From: Entomohabitans teleogrylli | GTDB lineage: Bacteria; Pseudomonadota; Gammaproteobacteria; Enterobacterales; Enterobacteriaceae | DNA: 64,000 nucleotides | NCBI RefSeq assembly: GCF_001484765.1 | Contig: NZ_KQ947379.1 | Location: 1 to 64,000 of the forward strand | Direction of reading: 5' to 3' | Program-made: the position numbers and the translations under genes | The notes under the pieces: model-generated | Databases searched by the model: none | What the model was told of the DNA's origin: nothing | The model's input: only the letters and a program-made list of their open reading frames with translations | Part shown: positions 11,733 to 21,306 of the stretch, in pieces | How the letters are laid out: every line of letters begins with the position of its first letter | How positions within the stretch are numbered: position 1 is the first letter of the stretch

Positions 11733-12554
11733 ATGATTTACATAGGACTGCCGCAATGGTCGCACCCGAAATGGACGCGGTTAGGGATTTCCACCCTTGA
11801 GGATTATGCCCGCCACTTTAACTGTGTGGAGGGCAATACCACGCTGTACGCGCTGCCCGGCGCGGAAACCGTGCTGCGCTGGCGGGCCATGACCAGTGAT
11901 GATTTCCGCTTCTGCTTTAAATTTCCGGCCACCATTTCCCATCAGGCCGCCCTGCGCCACTGCGACGATTTGACGCAGGAGTTCTTCACACGCATGGCGC
12001 CGCTGGCGGCGCGCATCGGTCAGTACTGGCTCCAGCTTCCCGCCGCCTTTGGGCCACGCGATCTCCCGGCGCTGTGGCAGTTCCTCGACGCCCTGCCCGA
12101 CGACTTCACTTATGGCGTTGAAGTCCGTCACCGGCAATTTTTCGCCAAAGGGGACGATGAGCGCGACCTTAATCGCGGCCTGCATCAGCGCGGCGTCAAT
12201 CGGGTGATTCTTGACAGCCGCCCGGTGCACGCGGCTATTCCATCCACCGCCGCCATCCGCGAGGCCCAGCGTAAAAAGCCGGTCGTGCCGGTACACGCGC
12301 TGATAACCGGTAAGTCGCCAATGGTACGCTTTATCGGCAGTGATAATATGGCGCAAAATGAGGCGTTGTTCGCGCCGTGGCTGGAAAAGTTGCCGCTCTG
12401 GGAACAACAGAGCGTGCCGTGGCTGTTTTTGCATACGCCGGATATCGCCCAGGCGCCGGAGCTGGTGCGCACCCTCTGGCCGGCGCTACAGCGCGTTTTT
12501 CCGACGCTCGGCGCGGCTCCGGCCATCCCCCACCAGGATTCGTTGTTTCTGTAA
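11733..12554 (+). CDS. yecE: DUF72 family protein YecE
   Basis: The 273-aa protein begins MIYIGLPQWSHPKWTRLGIS and contains DUF72 (TIM-barrel-like) hallmarks such as NCVEGNTTLYALPG, FRFCFKFPATISH and YGVEVRHRQFF. Biochemical function is not known. It follows yecD closely and matches E. coli YecE in length and position. Confidence 0.92.
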   Translation: MIYIGLPQWSHPKWTRLGISTLEDYARHFNCVEGNTTLYALPGAETVLRWRAMTSDDFRFCFKFPATISHQAALRHCDDLTQEFFTRMAPLAARIGQYWLQLPAAFGPRDLPALWQFLDALPDDFTYGVEVRHRQFFAKGDDERDLNRGLHQRGVNRVILDSRPVHAAIPSTAAIREAQRKKPVVPVHALITGKSPMVRFIGSDNMAQNEALFAPWLEKLPLWEQQSVPWLFLHTPDIAQAPELVRTLWPALQRVFPTLGAAPAIPHQDSLFL

Positions 12555-12621
12555 TAGCGACACTGGCGCCAGAGCAGGCTATCATAAGCAGTGCCATCAA
12601 ACAGGTTGACACGGAGTTCCT

Positions 12622-13017
12622 ATGGTAAGCGCGCTTTATGCCGTGCTGGGTGCGTTGTTATTGATTAAGTTTTCTTTTGATGTCGCGCGTTTACGGATGC
12701 AGTACCGCGTCTCCTATGGGGACGGCGGATTCAGTGAATTACAAAGCGCGATCCGCATTCACGGCAACGCGGTGGAATATATTCCCATCGGCCTGTTGTT
12801 ATTACTGTTGATGGAGATGAACGGCGCCGAAACCTGGATGGTGCATCTCTGCGGCCTGCTGCTGATTGCCGGGCGGTTGATGCACTATCACGGTTATCAT
12901 CAGCGGCTGGTGCGCTGGCGGCGTTCCGGTATGAGCGCCACCTGGTGCGCGCTGTTGCTGATGGTACTGGCGAATTTGTGGTATATGCCGTGGGAGTTGG
13001 TTTTCGCGCTCCATTAA
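12622..13017 (+). CDS. yecN: MAPEG family membrane protein YecN
   Basis: The 131-aa protein is mostly hydrophobic with about four membrane segments. It has MAPEG family hallmarks: RMQYRVSYGDGG, the IRIHGNAVEYIPIGLLLL stretch and the GRLMHYHGY helix. MAPEG proteins include glutathione-dependent membrane enzymes; no substrate is known for YecN. An upstream GGAG (12612-12615) serves as ribosome site. Confidence 0.9.
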   Translation: MVSALYAVLGALLLIKFSFDVARLRMQYRVSYGDGGFSELQSAIRIHGNAVEYIPIGLLLLLLMEMNGAETWMVHLCGLLLIAGRLMHYHGYHQRLVRWRRSGMSATWCALLLMVLANLWYMPWELVFALH

Positions 13018-13053
13018 CGCACAATACGCCCCTCTCGTTTTCCCCGGATTTAA

Positions 13054-13796
<743 letters not shown>

Positions 13797-13797
<1 letters not shown>

Positions 13798-14768
13798 TGG
13801 TCGATTTCGGCAATTTTTATCAGTTGATCGCTAAAGGTCCGCTGGCCCCGTGGCTGGAAACCCTGCCGGCTCAGGTGGCGCAGTGGCAGCGCGAATCGCT
13901 GCACGGGCAGTTTAAGCAGTGGATGAATAGCGTCGAATTTCTGCCGGCCCTGCTGCCCTGGCGGCTCGATCTGTTACACAGCGTCACCGCTGAAGCGCAA
14001 ACTCCGCTCGGGGAGGGCCAGAAAATCGGTATCGAAAAACTGCTGCGCAATCTGATGCCGTGGCGTAAAGGTCCCTTTGATCTCTACGGCATCCATATCG
14101 ATACCGAATGGCGCTCGGATCTCAAATGGGAGCGGGTATTGCCCCATCTTTCGCCGCTCGCCGGACGAACTATCCTCGACGTGGGCTGCGGTAGCGGCTA
14201 TCACCTGTGGCGCATGGTGGGAGCCGGCGCCCATCTGGCAGTCGGTATCGATCCGACACAGCTATTTCTCTGCCAGTTCGAAGCGGTGCGTAAACTGCTC
14301 GGCAACGATCAGCGCGCCCACCTGCTGCCGCTGGGCATTGAGCAGCTTCCGGCGCTTAACGCCTTCGATACGGTATTCTCCATGGGGGTGCTTTATCACC
14401 GCCGCTCGCCCCTTGATCACCTCTGGCAGTTAAAAGATCAACTGGTAAAGGACGGCGAACTGGTGCTGGAAACCCTGGTGGTGGAAGGCGATGCCAGTAC
14501 CGTGCTGGTGCCCGGCGAGCGCTATGCGCAGATGCGCAACGTCTATTTTATTCCTTCCGCGCTGGCATTGAAGAACTGGCTGGAAAAATGCGGTTTCGTT
14601 GATGTGCGCATTGTCGATAGCTGCCCGACCACCAGCGAAGAGCAGCGCCGCACCACCTGGATGACCTCGGAATCGCTGGCGGATTTTCTCGACCCCGCCG
14701 ACAGCCGCCGCACTTGCGAAGGTTACCCGGCGCCGCTGCGCGCCATCCTGATTGCCCGCAAACCCTGA
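13797..14768 (+). CDS. cmoB: tRNA U34 carboxymethyltransferase
   Basis: CmoB transfers the carboxymethyl group of carboxy-SAM to 5-hydroxyuridine-34 of tRNAs, giving cmo5U. The 323-aa protein has a family N-terminal region ([20 protein letters not shown]), the SAM motif [15 protein letters not shown] near residue 124 and the family motif [17 protein letters not shown]. It works with CmoA, the preceding gene. E. coli torYZ, which normally follow, are absent: the next gene is cutC. Confidence 0.96.
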
Positions 14769-14773
14769 ACCAT

Positions 14774-14802
14774 AAAAAAAGCCCCGGCAAAGCGACCGGG
14801 GC
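14774..14802 (-). terminator. Strong terminator of cutC / MicL
   Basis: GCCCCGG (14781-14787) pairs with CCGGGGC (14796-14802). On the minus strand the stem is followed by seven T residues. It ends cutC and any sRNA made from its 3' end. There is no T tract on the plus strand for cmoB. Confidence 0.88.
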
Positions 14803-15081
14803 CTGGTACATGCAAACATCATATTGGGCGACATGATGCGCGGCAAAAAAGTTGATGGCGGGCAAACTATCGGGAAAGCATCGCTTTCATTGCCGCTACC
14901 GTGGGGCCATCCACACAATAGCGACTGAACTCATCGGCGCCAGTATCGGCTGACATAGAGACGCCGGATTTACGATAGCGCATCGGCGATGGCGCCAGAC
15001 ATCCCGCGGAGCTGTGCAGCTCTTCCACCCCTTGCGCTATAAAGCGCCCGAGGTTCGCCAGACGCACTCCGGCACCAGCCA
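14774..15081 (-). ncRNA. micL: Probable MicL sRNA from the cutC 3' region
   Basis: In E. coli the sigma-E-dependent sRNA MicL starts inside cutC, is about 308 nt long and is processed to a short 3' form that represses lpp. Here GGAACT, a sigma-E -35 core, lies on the minus strand at 15111-15116 inside cutC, with a TCCAA-like -10 near 15088-15093. A start near 15081 and an end at the terminator T tract (~14774) give about 308 nt, the E. coli length. The promoter match is partial and the lpp-pairing segment was not verified. Confidence 0.5.
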
Positions 15082-15601
15082 TAATAATTGGAGCACCGCA
15101 ATGCGCTTTTAGTTCCGTAATTAATCTTAATCCTTGCTCCGCCGTTTGCTGTTGACCGGAAGTCAATATCCGCGCCACCCCTAAATCGGCCAATTGATCA
15201 ACGGCCTGAAACGGGTCGCGACACATATCAAACGCCCGGTGAAACGTCACCTGCAACCCGCCGCAGCGCGCCATTAGCTGGCCCATACGCGCGACGTCAA
15301 TATTGCCGTCTTCATCCAGCACGCCGACAACCAGCCCCGGGAAACCCAGGTCTCGCACGGTATCAATATCGTCGAGCATGGTCTGAAACTCGTTGGCGCT
15401 GTAGCAAAAATCCCCGCCGCGCGGACGCACAATCGGGTGAACGGGAATGGAAACCCGCTCTGTGACTTTTTTCAGCACCCCCAGCGACGGCGTTAACCCC
15501 CCCTCTGCCGGAGCGCTGCACAGCTCGATGCGATCGGCCCCGAACTGCTCAGCGGTAAGCGCTGCGTCCAGCCCATAACAACAAATTTCTAATAACGCCA
15601 C
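14867..15601 (-). CDS. cutC: CutC family protein
   Basis: The 244-aa TIM-barrel protein starts [28 protein letters not shown] and has CutC hallmarks ([43 protein letters not shown]). CutC was named for copper tolerance, but in E. coli the phenotype has been attributed to the MicL sRNA encoded in its 3' part; the protein's own role is unclear. It precedes a strong terminator. Confidence 0.94.
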   Translation of the reverse strand: MALLEICCYGLDAALTAEQFGADRIELCSAPAEGGLTPSLGVLKKVTERVSIPVHPIVRPRGGDFCYSANEFQTMLDDIDTVRDLGFPGLVVGVLDEDGNIDVARMGQLMARCGGLQVTFHRAFDMCRDPFQAVDQLADLGVARILTSGQQQTAEQGLRLITELKAHCGAPIIMAGAGVRLANLGRFIAQGVEELHSSAGCLAPSPMRYRKSGVSMSADTGADEFSRYCVDGPTVAAMKAMLSR

Positions 15602-15679
15602 ACTGGCCTCCTGATATTTCGCTTTGCCATTGCGCTGTGTCCCGGGTTCGCCGCCAGCGCAGATATTGTCACTCGCCCC

Positions 15680-16249
15680 TCACGGCTGCTCGCTGGCGAC
15701 AATCTCTTCAATTGAGTATGGATGAAATTTGATGGTCACCTTGCCGTCGGTCACCGCCAGCGTCGGGTTGGGCAGCCGCTCGGCCTCCCCTTTTGGGGCG
15801 CTGGTTTTCACAAAGATCCCCGGCTGCGCCAGCCCGTCATCCGACAGTAGCGCCAGCGCCCGGGCGCTAAGGGTTTGCGGATCCCCGGGCAGGACAATTT
15901 CGATATGCTCCCAGCCCTCATGGGGATAGCGTTTTTCACCCGGCCACGGCAGTTCGACCACCAGAAACCGCCAGTGACCGACAATCACCGGCTCGCGCAG
16001 GCGAAACAGGCAAATCGGGCGGCCATTAATCATCGTTTCCGACAACAGCGAGCCGCACTGTTCCAGGCCGCGCCGCCAGCGCTGCGCCGTGGCATTCTGA
16101 TGACAGCGCAGAGAAATATGGTCGGCGGATAGCGGCGCGATATTCAGCCCCAGCCGTTCAGCCAGGGCGCTCAGGTCGGCAGAGAATCGCCCCAGGTCAG
16201 CCACTAAATCCGCCAGTTGATCACACGTTTGCCAGTTCACTCTCGCCAT
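15680..16249 (-). CDS. yecM: VOC-superfamily protein YecM
   Basis: The 189-aa protein begins MARVNWQTCDQLADLVADLG and contains HISLRCHQNATAQRWRRGLE and EHIEIVLPGD, typical of YecM, a vicinal-oxygen-chelate-like fold protein proposed to bind metal. Activity is unknown. It lies between cutC and argS and is divergent from argS, as in E. coli. Confidence 0.9.
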   Translation of the reverse strand: MARVNWQTCDQLADLVADLGRFSADLSALAERLGLNIAPLSADHISLRCHQNATAQRWRRGLEQCGSLLSETMINGRPICLFRLREPVIVGHWRFLVVELPWPGEKRYPHEGWEHIEIVLPGDPQTLSARALALLSDDGLAQPGIFVKTSAPKGEAERLPNPTLAVTDGKVTIKFHPYSIEEIVASEQP

Positions 16250-16417
16250 TCCTCGCTACCACAAAAGCGCCTAATCTACCCTGTCGCGCCGCGGGCCGCC
16301 AGCGCGGCGACAAGGGCTGACGACCCCGGGCAAATGCAGTATACTTCTCCTCTTATTTTTTCCACACCCGATACGCCGCCCGCCTTCGCGCCGCGGCGTT
16401 TTAATGTAAGGTAACCC

Positions 16418-18151
16418 GTGAATATTCAGGCTCTTCTCTCAGATAAAGTCAGTCAGGCACTGATTGCCGCAGGTGCCCCTGCGGATTGCGAACCTCAGGT
16501 TCGCCAGTCAGCAAAAGTGCAGTTTGGCGACTATCAGGCCAATGGCGTGATGGCTATCGCGAAAAAACTGGGCATGCCCCCGCGACAATTAGCTGAACAG
16601 GCGGTAGCTCACCTCGATCTCGCGGGAATTGCCGGCAAAGTCGAAATTGCGGGTCCGGGCTTTATCAATATTTTCCTCGATCCGGCCTTTCTGGCGCAGC
16701 ACATCGATCGCGCGGTGCAATCCGATCGCGTCGGTATTGCCCCGGTCGCCCGGCCGCAGACCATTGTTATCGACTACTCCGCCCCCAACGTAGCCAAAGA
16801 GATGCACGTCGGCCACCTGCGTTCGACCATTATCGGCGATGCGTCGGTGCGTACCCAGGAGTTTCTCGGCCATAAAGTGATTCGCGCCAACCACGTTGGC
16901 GACTGGGGCACCCAGTTCGGTATGCTGATCGCTTACCTCGAAAAGCAGCAAAATGAAAACGCCGGCGACATGGCGCTGGCCGATCTGGAAGGCTTCTATC
17001 GCGAAGCGAAGAAAACCTATGATGAAGACCAATCCTTCGCTGAGCGCGCGCGCAGTTATGTCGTAAAACTGCAGGGCGGCGATGAGTACTGCCGCCAGAT
17101 GTGGCGCAAACTGGTAGACATCACCATGTCCCAGAACCAAATCTCCTATCAGCGTCTGAATGTGACCCTGACCCGTGACGATGTTATGGGTGAAAGCCTC
17201 TACAACCCAATGTTGCCGGGGATTGTCGCCGACCTGAAAGCCAAAGGGCTGGCCGAGGAGAGCGAAGGCGCCATCGTGGTGTTCCTTGACGAGTTTAAAA
17301 ACAAGGAAGGGGAACCGATGGGCGTCATCATCCAGAAAAAGGATGGCGGCTACCTCTATACCACCACCGATATTGCCTGCGCCAAATACCGTTATGAAAC
17401 TCTGCATGCCGACCGGGTGCTCTACTACATCGATTCACGTCAGCATCAGCACCTGATGCAGGCGTGGACCATCGTACGTAAAGCCGGTTATGTGCCGGAA
17501 TCCGTCGCGCTGGAGCACCATATGTTCGGTATGATGCTCGGCAAAGACGGTAAACCGTTTAAAACCCGCGCCGGCGGTACGGTTAAACTCGCCGACTTGC
17601 TGGATGAAGCGCTGGAACGCGCCCGCCGTCTGGTTAGTGAAAAAAACCCGGATATGGACCCGGCCGAGCTGGAAAAACTGGCCAATGCCGTGGGTATCGG
17701 GGCGGTGAAATATGCCGACCTGTCGAAGAACCGCACCACTGACTATGTCTTCGACTGGGATAATATGCTGGCCTTCGAAGGCAATACCGCGCCCTATATG
17801 CAGTACGCCTATACCCGGGTGCTGTCGGTATTCCGCAAAGCCGGCATTGCCGAAGCGGATCTGAGCGCAGTACCGGTGCTGGAAGCCAGCCATGAAATTC
17901 AACTTGCGGTACGCCTGCTGCAGTTTGAAGAGACGCTGGCCGTTGTCGCCCGGGACGGCACGCCGCACGTGATGTGCAGCTATCTCTACGACCTGGCCGG
18001 TCTGTTCTCCGGCTTTTATGAGCACTGTCCGATCCTTAATGCCGACAGCGATGCACAGCGCCAGAGCCGTCTGAAGCTGGCGCTACTGACCGCGAAAACC
18101 CTCAAACTGGGGCTGGATACTCTGGGGATTGAAACGGTTGAGCGGATGTAA
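16418..18151 (+). CDS. argS: Arginyl-tRNA synthetase
   Basis: The 577-aa class I synthetase charges tRNA-Arg. It has the N-terminal Add-1 domain, the HIGH-type signature ([17 protein letters not shown]), a KMSK-like stretch [13 protein letters not shown] and a C-terminal anticodon-binding domain ending ETVERM. The start codon is GTG at 16418 with TAAGGT six bases upstream. Length equals E. coli ArgRS. Confidence 0.97.
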   Translation: MNIQALLSDKVSQALIAAGAPADCEPQVRQSAKVQFGDYQANGVMAIAKKLGMPPRQLAEQAVAHLDLAGIAGKVEIAGPGFINIFLDPAFLAQHIDRAVQSDRVGIAPVARPQTIVIDYSAPNVAKEMHVGHLRSTIIGDASVRTQEFLGHKVIRANHVGDWGTQFGMLIAYLEKQQNENAGDMALADLEGFYREAKKTYDEDQSFAERARSYVVKLQGGDEYCRQMWRKLVDITMSQNQISYQRLNVTLTRDDVMGESLYNPMLPGIVADLKAKGLAEESEGAIVVFLDEFKNKEGEPMGVIIQKKDGGYLYTTTDIACAKYRYETLHADRVLYYIDSRQHQHLMQAWTIVRKAGYVPESVALEHHMFGMMLGKDGKPFKTRAGGTVKLADLLDEALERARRLVSEKNPDMDPAELEKLANAVGIGAVKYADLSKNRTTDYVFDWDNMLAFEGNTAPYMQYAYTRVLSVFRKAGIAEADLSAVPVLEASHEIQLAVRLLQFEETLAVVARDGTPHVMCSYLYDLAGLFSGFYEHCPILNADSDAQRQSRLKLALLTAKTLKLGLDTLGIETVERM

Positions 18152-18169
18152 TTCACATCCCCTGACAAG

Positions 18170-18196
18170 GCCCGTCCATCGCGACGGGCTTTTTTA
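18170..18196 (+). terminator. argS terminator
   Basis: GCCCGTC (18170-18176) and GACGGGC (18183-18189) form a stem around CATCGC, followed by a T run (18190-18195). Confidence 0.9.
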
Positions 18197-18236
18197 TATC
18201 GCCATGCTGGCGATGGTCAGAGCGCAGCGCAGAGAC

Positions 18237-18259
18237 AAAAAAAAGCCTGCGGCGCAGGC
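18237..18259 (-). terminator. Terminator of the TonB-dependent receptor gene
   Basis: GCCTGC (18245-18250) pairs with GCAGGC (18254-18259). Read on the minus strand it is followed by eight T residues (18237-18244). It lies about 60 bp beyond the receptor stop codon. Confidence 0.85.
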
Positions 18260-18316
18260 CACAGGCAACACAGCGACGGCAGAGAAATTACCCCCGTCGC
18301 CCAAAACGCGTCGCGA

Positions 18317-20458
18317 TTAGAACGAGGCGGTCATTGAGGCATAGAAGGTACGCCCCGGCACATAATAGTTATTACCGCTGGTCGCACTGCCGGAAGGCTC
18401 CGACGACACCGGATCTTTATCGAACAGGTTATCGACCCCGACGTTGAACTTCAGGTTCTTTGTCGCTTTGTACTGCCCGGAGACCCCGTAAATGGTATAG
18501 GCATTACGGATCCGCGCCGTTGCGGTATTGCCGCGCGATTCCTGATCCGCTTTGCTGTTCAGCCCAAGCATTTTCCCGTAGTACTGGGCGGTCAATGACA
18601 TGCTGACATCCTTATTAACCTGCCAGTCGAGCGAGGACCAGGTCGCCAGCTTCGGCGTGGTCACCAGCATCACCCCCAGCGAATCCTCGGCTTTAATCAT
18701 CCGGGTAAAGTTGTTGCTCAGCGACAGGCGCTGCATCCACGGCCCCATCGGCTCCTGAATGAGCGGGATCGTCAGGTTACCTTCCACCCCCTGGGTACGT
18801 GCGGAGTCGAGGTTAACCCGTTCCAGCCAGAACGATCCTGAAGCATCGCCTGGAATATAGCCAATCGGCGCGGTGGCGATTTTATCTTTGAAGCGGCTGT
18901 CGAAGAAGGTCAGCCCGGCGCCCCAGCCCTCGTAGTCAAAGATCGCGCCGATTTCCCAGTTTTCCGACTTCTCCGGCTTCAGGTTATCGTTGCCCATGGT
19001 ATAGCAGCCGCCGCCGGTATATTCCGCATAGCCGTTGCAGCCAGCGCCGCGGGAACTTTCAATAAAGCCGGTACTGGCCTGGCGAACGCTCGGGGCTTTG
19101 AACCCTTCGGAGTAGCCGCCTTTCAAAGTCAGATAATCGGTGGCCTGCCATACCAGATAGGCGCGCGGCGTGGTGCGATTACCGTAGTCAGTATGATCGC
19201 GACGCAGACCGAGCGTCAGGGTTAAGTCATCCACCAGGGTAATCTGATCTTCAATAAATACCCCTTTGCTGGTGGCTTTGGCGTAGTGGTTACCGTAAGT
19301 ATCCGGAGAGTTGGCTTCAACGCCCAGCGAGCGCGGATTATCCAGCTCTTCTTTCTTCCACTGCCCGCCGAGAGTCAGGTTTTGCGCCAGCAGCAGGTCG
19401 AACGGCAGATTAATATCGCCTTCCACAATCCGCTCCCGACTCCACAATTTGGTGTCATGGTTACCAATGGCCACCCCGTTGGCAATCAGCGGCACATCTT
19501 TTACCGCGTTTTTATATTTGTTCTGGTAAGCGCTCAACTTCGCGCTGCCGAAATCGAAAATTCCCCGGTAATCCATGGCGTAGTTTTCGCGTTCCAGCTT
19601 ACTGACGCCGCGCAGGTTAATAGTGTCGCCGTCAACGCTGCTGCCCTGGATACCTTCCTCGGTCCCCTGCTGGGTTGAAAGAGAGACCCGGTGGTTGCTG
19701 TTAATATCCCAGCCCAGTTCCGCCCCATAGCTGTAAACTTTTTTCCCTTCCAGACCGCTTCCCCAGCGCAGCGCGCTGGTATCACTCTTATCCGCGTTGC
19801 GCTTGTTCCAGGAACCGTTCATGCGCAGATCGAATCCGTAGCCCAGCGGACCGCCAATACTCCCGGTCCAGGTATTGGTATCGCCGCGATCGGAATCCTG
19901 CGGCTGGCGGGTGCCGGCGGTTAACGACCCGTGCCAGGCATCGCTATTCTTTTTGGTGATGATATTCACCACCCCGCCCATGGCATCAGAGCCATACAGC
20001 GCCGACATCGGTCCCCTGACAACTTCGATACGCTCAATGGTCTCTACCGGTATCCAGTTGATATCATCAAAATAGTTCTGCTGGGTACTCTTGATCCCGT
20101 TACTGGAGCCGACGCGTTTACCGTCCACCAGTAACAGCGTATAGGCTGCTGGCATGCCGCGGATCTGAATACCGGAACTGACGTCAGTGCCGATCGCTTT
20201 TGACACCCCGGCGACCCGCTCCAGCACATCGGCCAGATCGGTGGCAGATTTGCCAATGTTCTTCTCCAGTTCTGCGGCGGTAATCACCGATACGCTGGCC
20301 GGCGCGTCTTTCAGGCGTTGTTCAATTGCCGACGCCGTAACCACCATGACATCTTCATTGCTGTCGGTTATTTCTTCCGCCATTACCGGAGCAGCCATCC
20401 CGAGAGCCGGGATCATCAGACCCATTCTCATTCGGCGGGTTATTGTATTTAATTTCAT
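18317..20458 (-). CDS. CirA/FepA-type TonB-dependent siderophore receptor
   Basis: A 713-aa outer-membrane receptor. The signal peptide (MKLNTITRRMRMGLMIPALG, cleaved after APVMA) is followed by a TonB-box-like DVMVVTAS, a plug domain (DAPASVSVITAAELE; IRGMPAAYTLLLVDGKRV; VVRGPMSALYGSDAMGGVVNII) and a 22-strand barrel with TonB_dep_Rec signatures (LTLKGGYSEGFKAPSVRQ) and terminal aromatic (MTASF). The plug resembles CirA of E. coli, a catecholate/linear siderophore receptor; the ligand is not determined. The start is at MKLN, 8 bp after AGGAG, though the frame opens at 20518. A Fur box upstream predicts iron repression. E. coli has yecT, not a receptor, in this position. Confidence 0.92.
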   Translation of the reverse strand: MKLNTITRRMRMGLMIPALGMAAPVMAEEITDSNEDVMVVTASAIEQRLKDAPASVSVITAAELEKNIGKSATDLADVLERVAGVSKAIGTDVSSGIQIRGMPAAYTLLLVDGKRVGSSNGIKSTQQNYFDDINWIPVETIERIEVVRGPMSALYGSDAMGGVVNIITKKNSDAWHGSLTAGTRQPQDSDRGDTNTWTGSIGGPLGYGFDLRMNGSWNKRNADKSDTSALRWGSGLEGKKVYSYGAELGWDINSNHRVSLSTQQGTEEGIQGSSVDGDTINLRGVSKLERENYAMDYRGIFDFGSAKLSAYQNKYKNAVKDVPLIANGVAIGNHDTKLWSRERIVEGDINLPFDLLLAQNLTLGGQWKKEELDNPRSLGVEANSPDTYGNHYAKATSKGVFIEDQITLVDDLTLTLGLRRDHTDYGNRTTPRAYLVWQATDYLTLKGGYSEGFKAPSVRQASTGFIESSRGAGCNGYAEYTGGGCYTMGNDNLKPEKSENWEIGAIFDYEGWGAGLTFFDSRFKDKIATAPIGYIPGDASGSFWLERVNLDSARTQGVEGNLTIPLIQEPMGPWMQRLSLSNNFTRMIKAEDSLGVMLVTTPKLATWSSLDWQVNKDVSMSLTAQYYGKMLGLNSKADQESRGNTATARIRNAYTIYGVSGQYKATKNLKFNVGVDNLFDKDPVSSEPSGSATSGNNYYVPGRTFYASMTASF

Positions 20459-20534
20459 CCATGTCTCCTGGAATTTGACGGCACTATCGCTGCGCATAAA
20501 GGAAATGAGAAACAACATCGTTATGAGGATGAGA

Positions 20535-20563
20535 ATTTAACTTAATATGATAATTATTATCAA
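20535..20563 (-). promoter_or_regulatory. Fur box overlapping the receptor promoter
   Basis: TGATAAT-T-ATTATCA (20548-20562) is a perfect 7-1-7 inverted repeat, the minimal Fur-binding unit. On the minus strand TTGATA (-35, 20558-20563) and TTAAAT (-10, 20535-20540) are 17 bp apart, so iron-loaded Fur would cover the promoter of the receptor gene. Confidence 0.88.
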
Positions 20564-20847
20564 TTCCTTACATAGACAAAACGCGATGGAGATCACTTTC
20601 ATGGCAAAGGTTGTTAAGTAAATGAAAATAAATGGATAATAAAAATAACACCGCGGAGGCAAAAACAGAGCTGAAAATTCCGCAAGGCGCTATAAAACGC
20701 GGCAGGCACTTATTCGTTCAGAACTCCGCCAGGGCAGAAAAATTAAGCGTTCACTTTCAACCCGGAGAAATAATGATGACGATGGGTTATTTCCGTTACT
20801 CAACGGGATTATTTCGTCAGACAGGACGCGAGATAGTTCTTAAGGGG
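20564..20847. other. Gap between receptor promoter and flhE, no convincing gene
   Basis: An 84-codon open frame runs plus-strand from 20632 to 20886 (starting MDNKNNTAEAKTELKIPQGA), but it lacks a ribosome site, is not recognised and ends 39 bp inside the 3' end of convergent flhE. It could be a remnant or a small unknown protein. The first part of the gap is AT-rich leader of the divergent receptor. Confidence 0.35.
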
Positions 20848-21306
20848 TTATTTCCTGCCATACCGCTCTTTACCGTCACGCCATAAACCGGATGCCGCCA
20901 GTTCCGGTCGCGGGGCATAATTAACAATCACCTGAATGCCGGTGATGCGCCACGGCTTTACCAGCCGCCCTGCCCCCGGCAAATACCAGACCAGCCGTAG
21001 AGGCTCCCCGGCCTCGGCGCCGGCCAGCTCACGGGTGGCGCCTGATGCGCCGTCGAGAGCAATACAGCGCCCAGCGGCGCACAGTTTTACTTCTCCTGCA
21101 ACAGGCATAGGTGCGCTGCTACTGTATCGCCATGCCACCAGAGTAATGCTGCCACTCACCTTCTCCCGGGGTTTCAGCAGCGGCGATAGCACGCGAACAC
21201 CGCGCTGCGCAACCACCGGCCCTACGGCGCTGGCGGTCCACATTGCCTGTCCACCCGCTGACGCATTACCGGCCCACATCGCCAGCAGTATTAACAGCAG
21301 CGGCAT
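20848..21306 (-). CDS. flhE: Flagellar protein FlhE
   Basis: FlhE is a periplasmic protein that modulates proton leakage through the flagellar type III export apparatus. The 152-aa protein has a signal peptide (MPLLLILLAMWAGNASA) and the FlhE core (SGSITLVAWRYSSSAPMP, EPLRLVWYLPGAGRLVKPW, IQVIVNY). E. coli FlhE ends right after VNYR; here about 20 residues follow (APRPELAASGLWRDGKERYG). The ATG overlaps the flhA stop (TGATG); a GTG one codon upstream is an alternative start. Confidence 0.9.
   Translation of the reverse strand: MPLLLILLAMWAGNASAGGQAMWTASAVGPVVAQRGVRVLSPLLKPREKVSGSITLVAWRYSSSAPMPVAGEVKLCAAGRCIALDGASGATRELAGAEAGEPLRLVWYLPGAGRLVKPWRITGIQVIVNYAPRPELAASGLWRDGKERYGRK

Noticed and set aside
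20632-20886. 84-codon plus-strand frame upstream of flhE
   Set aside because: No ribosome site, no recognisable family, overlaps the flhE 3' end. Kept only as a remark in the gap entry.
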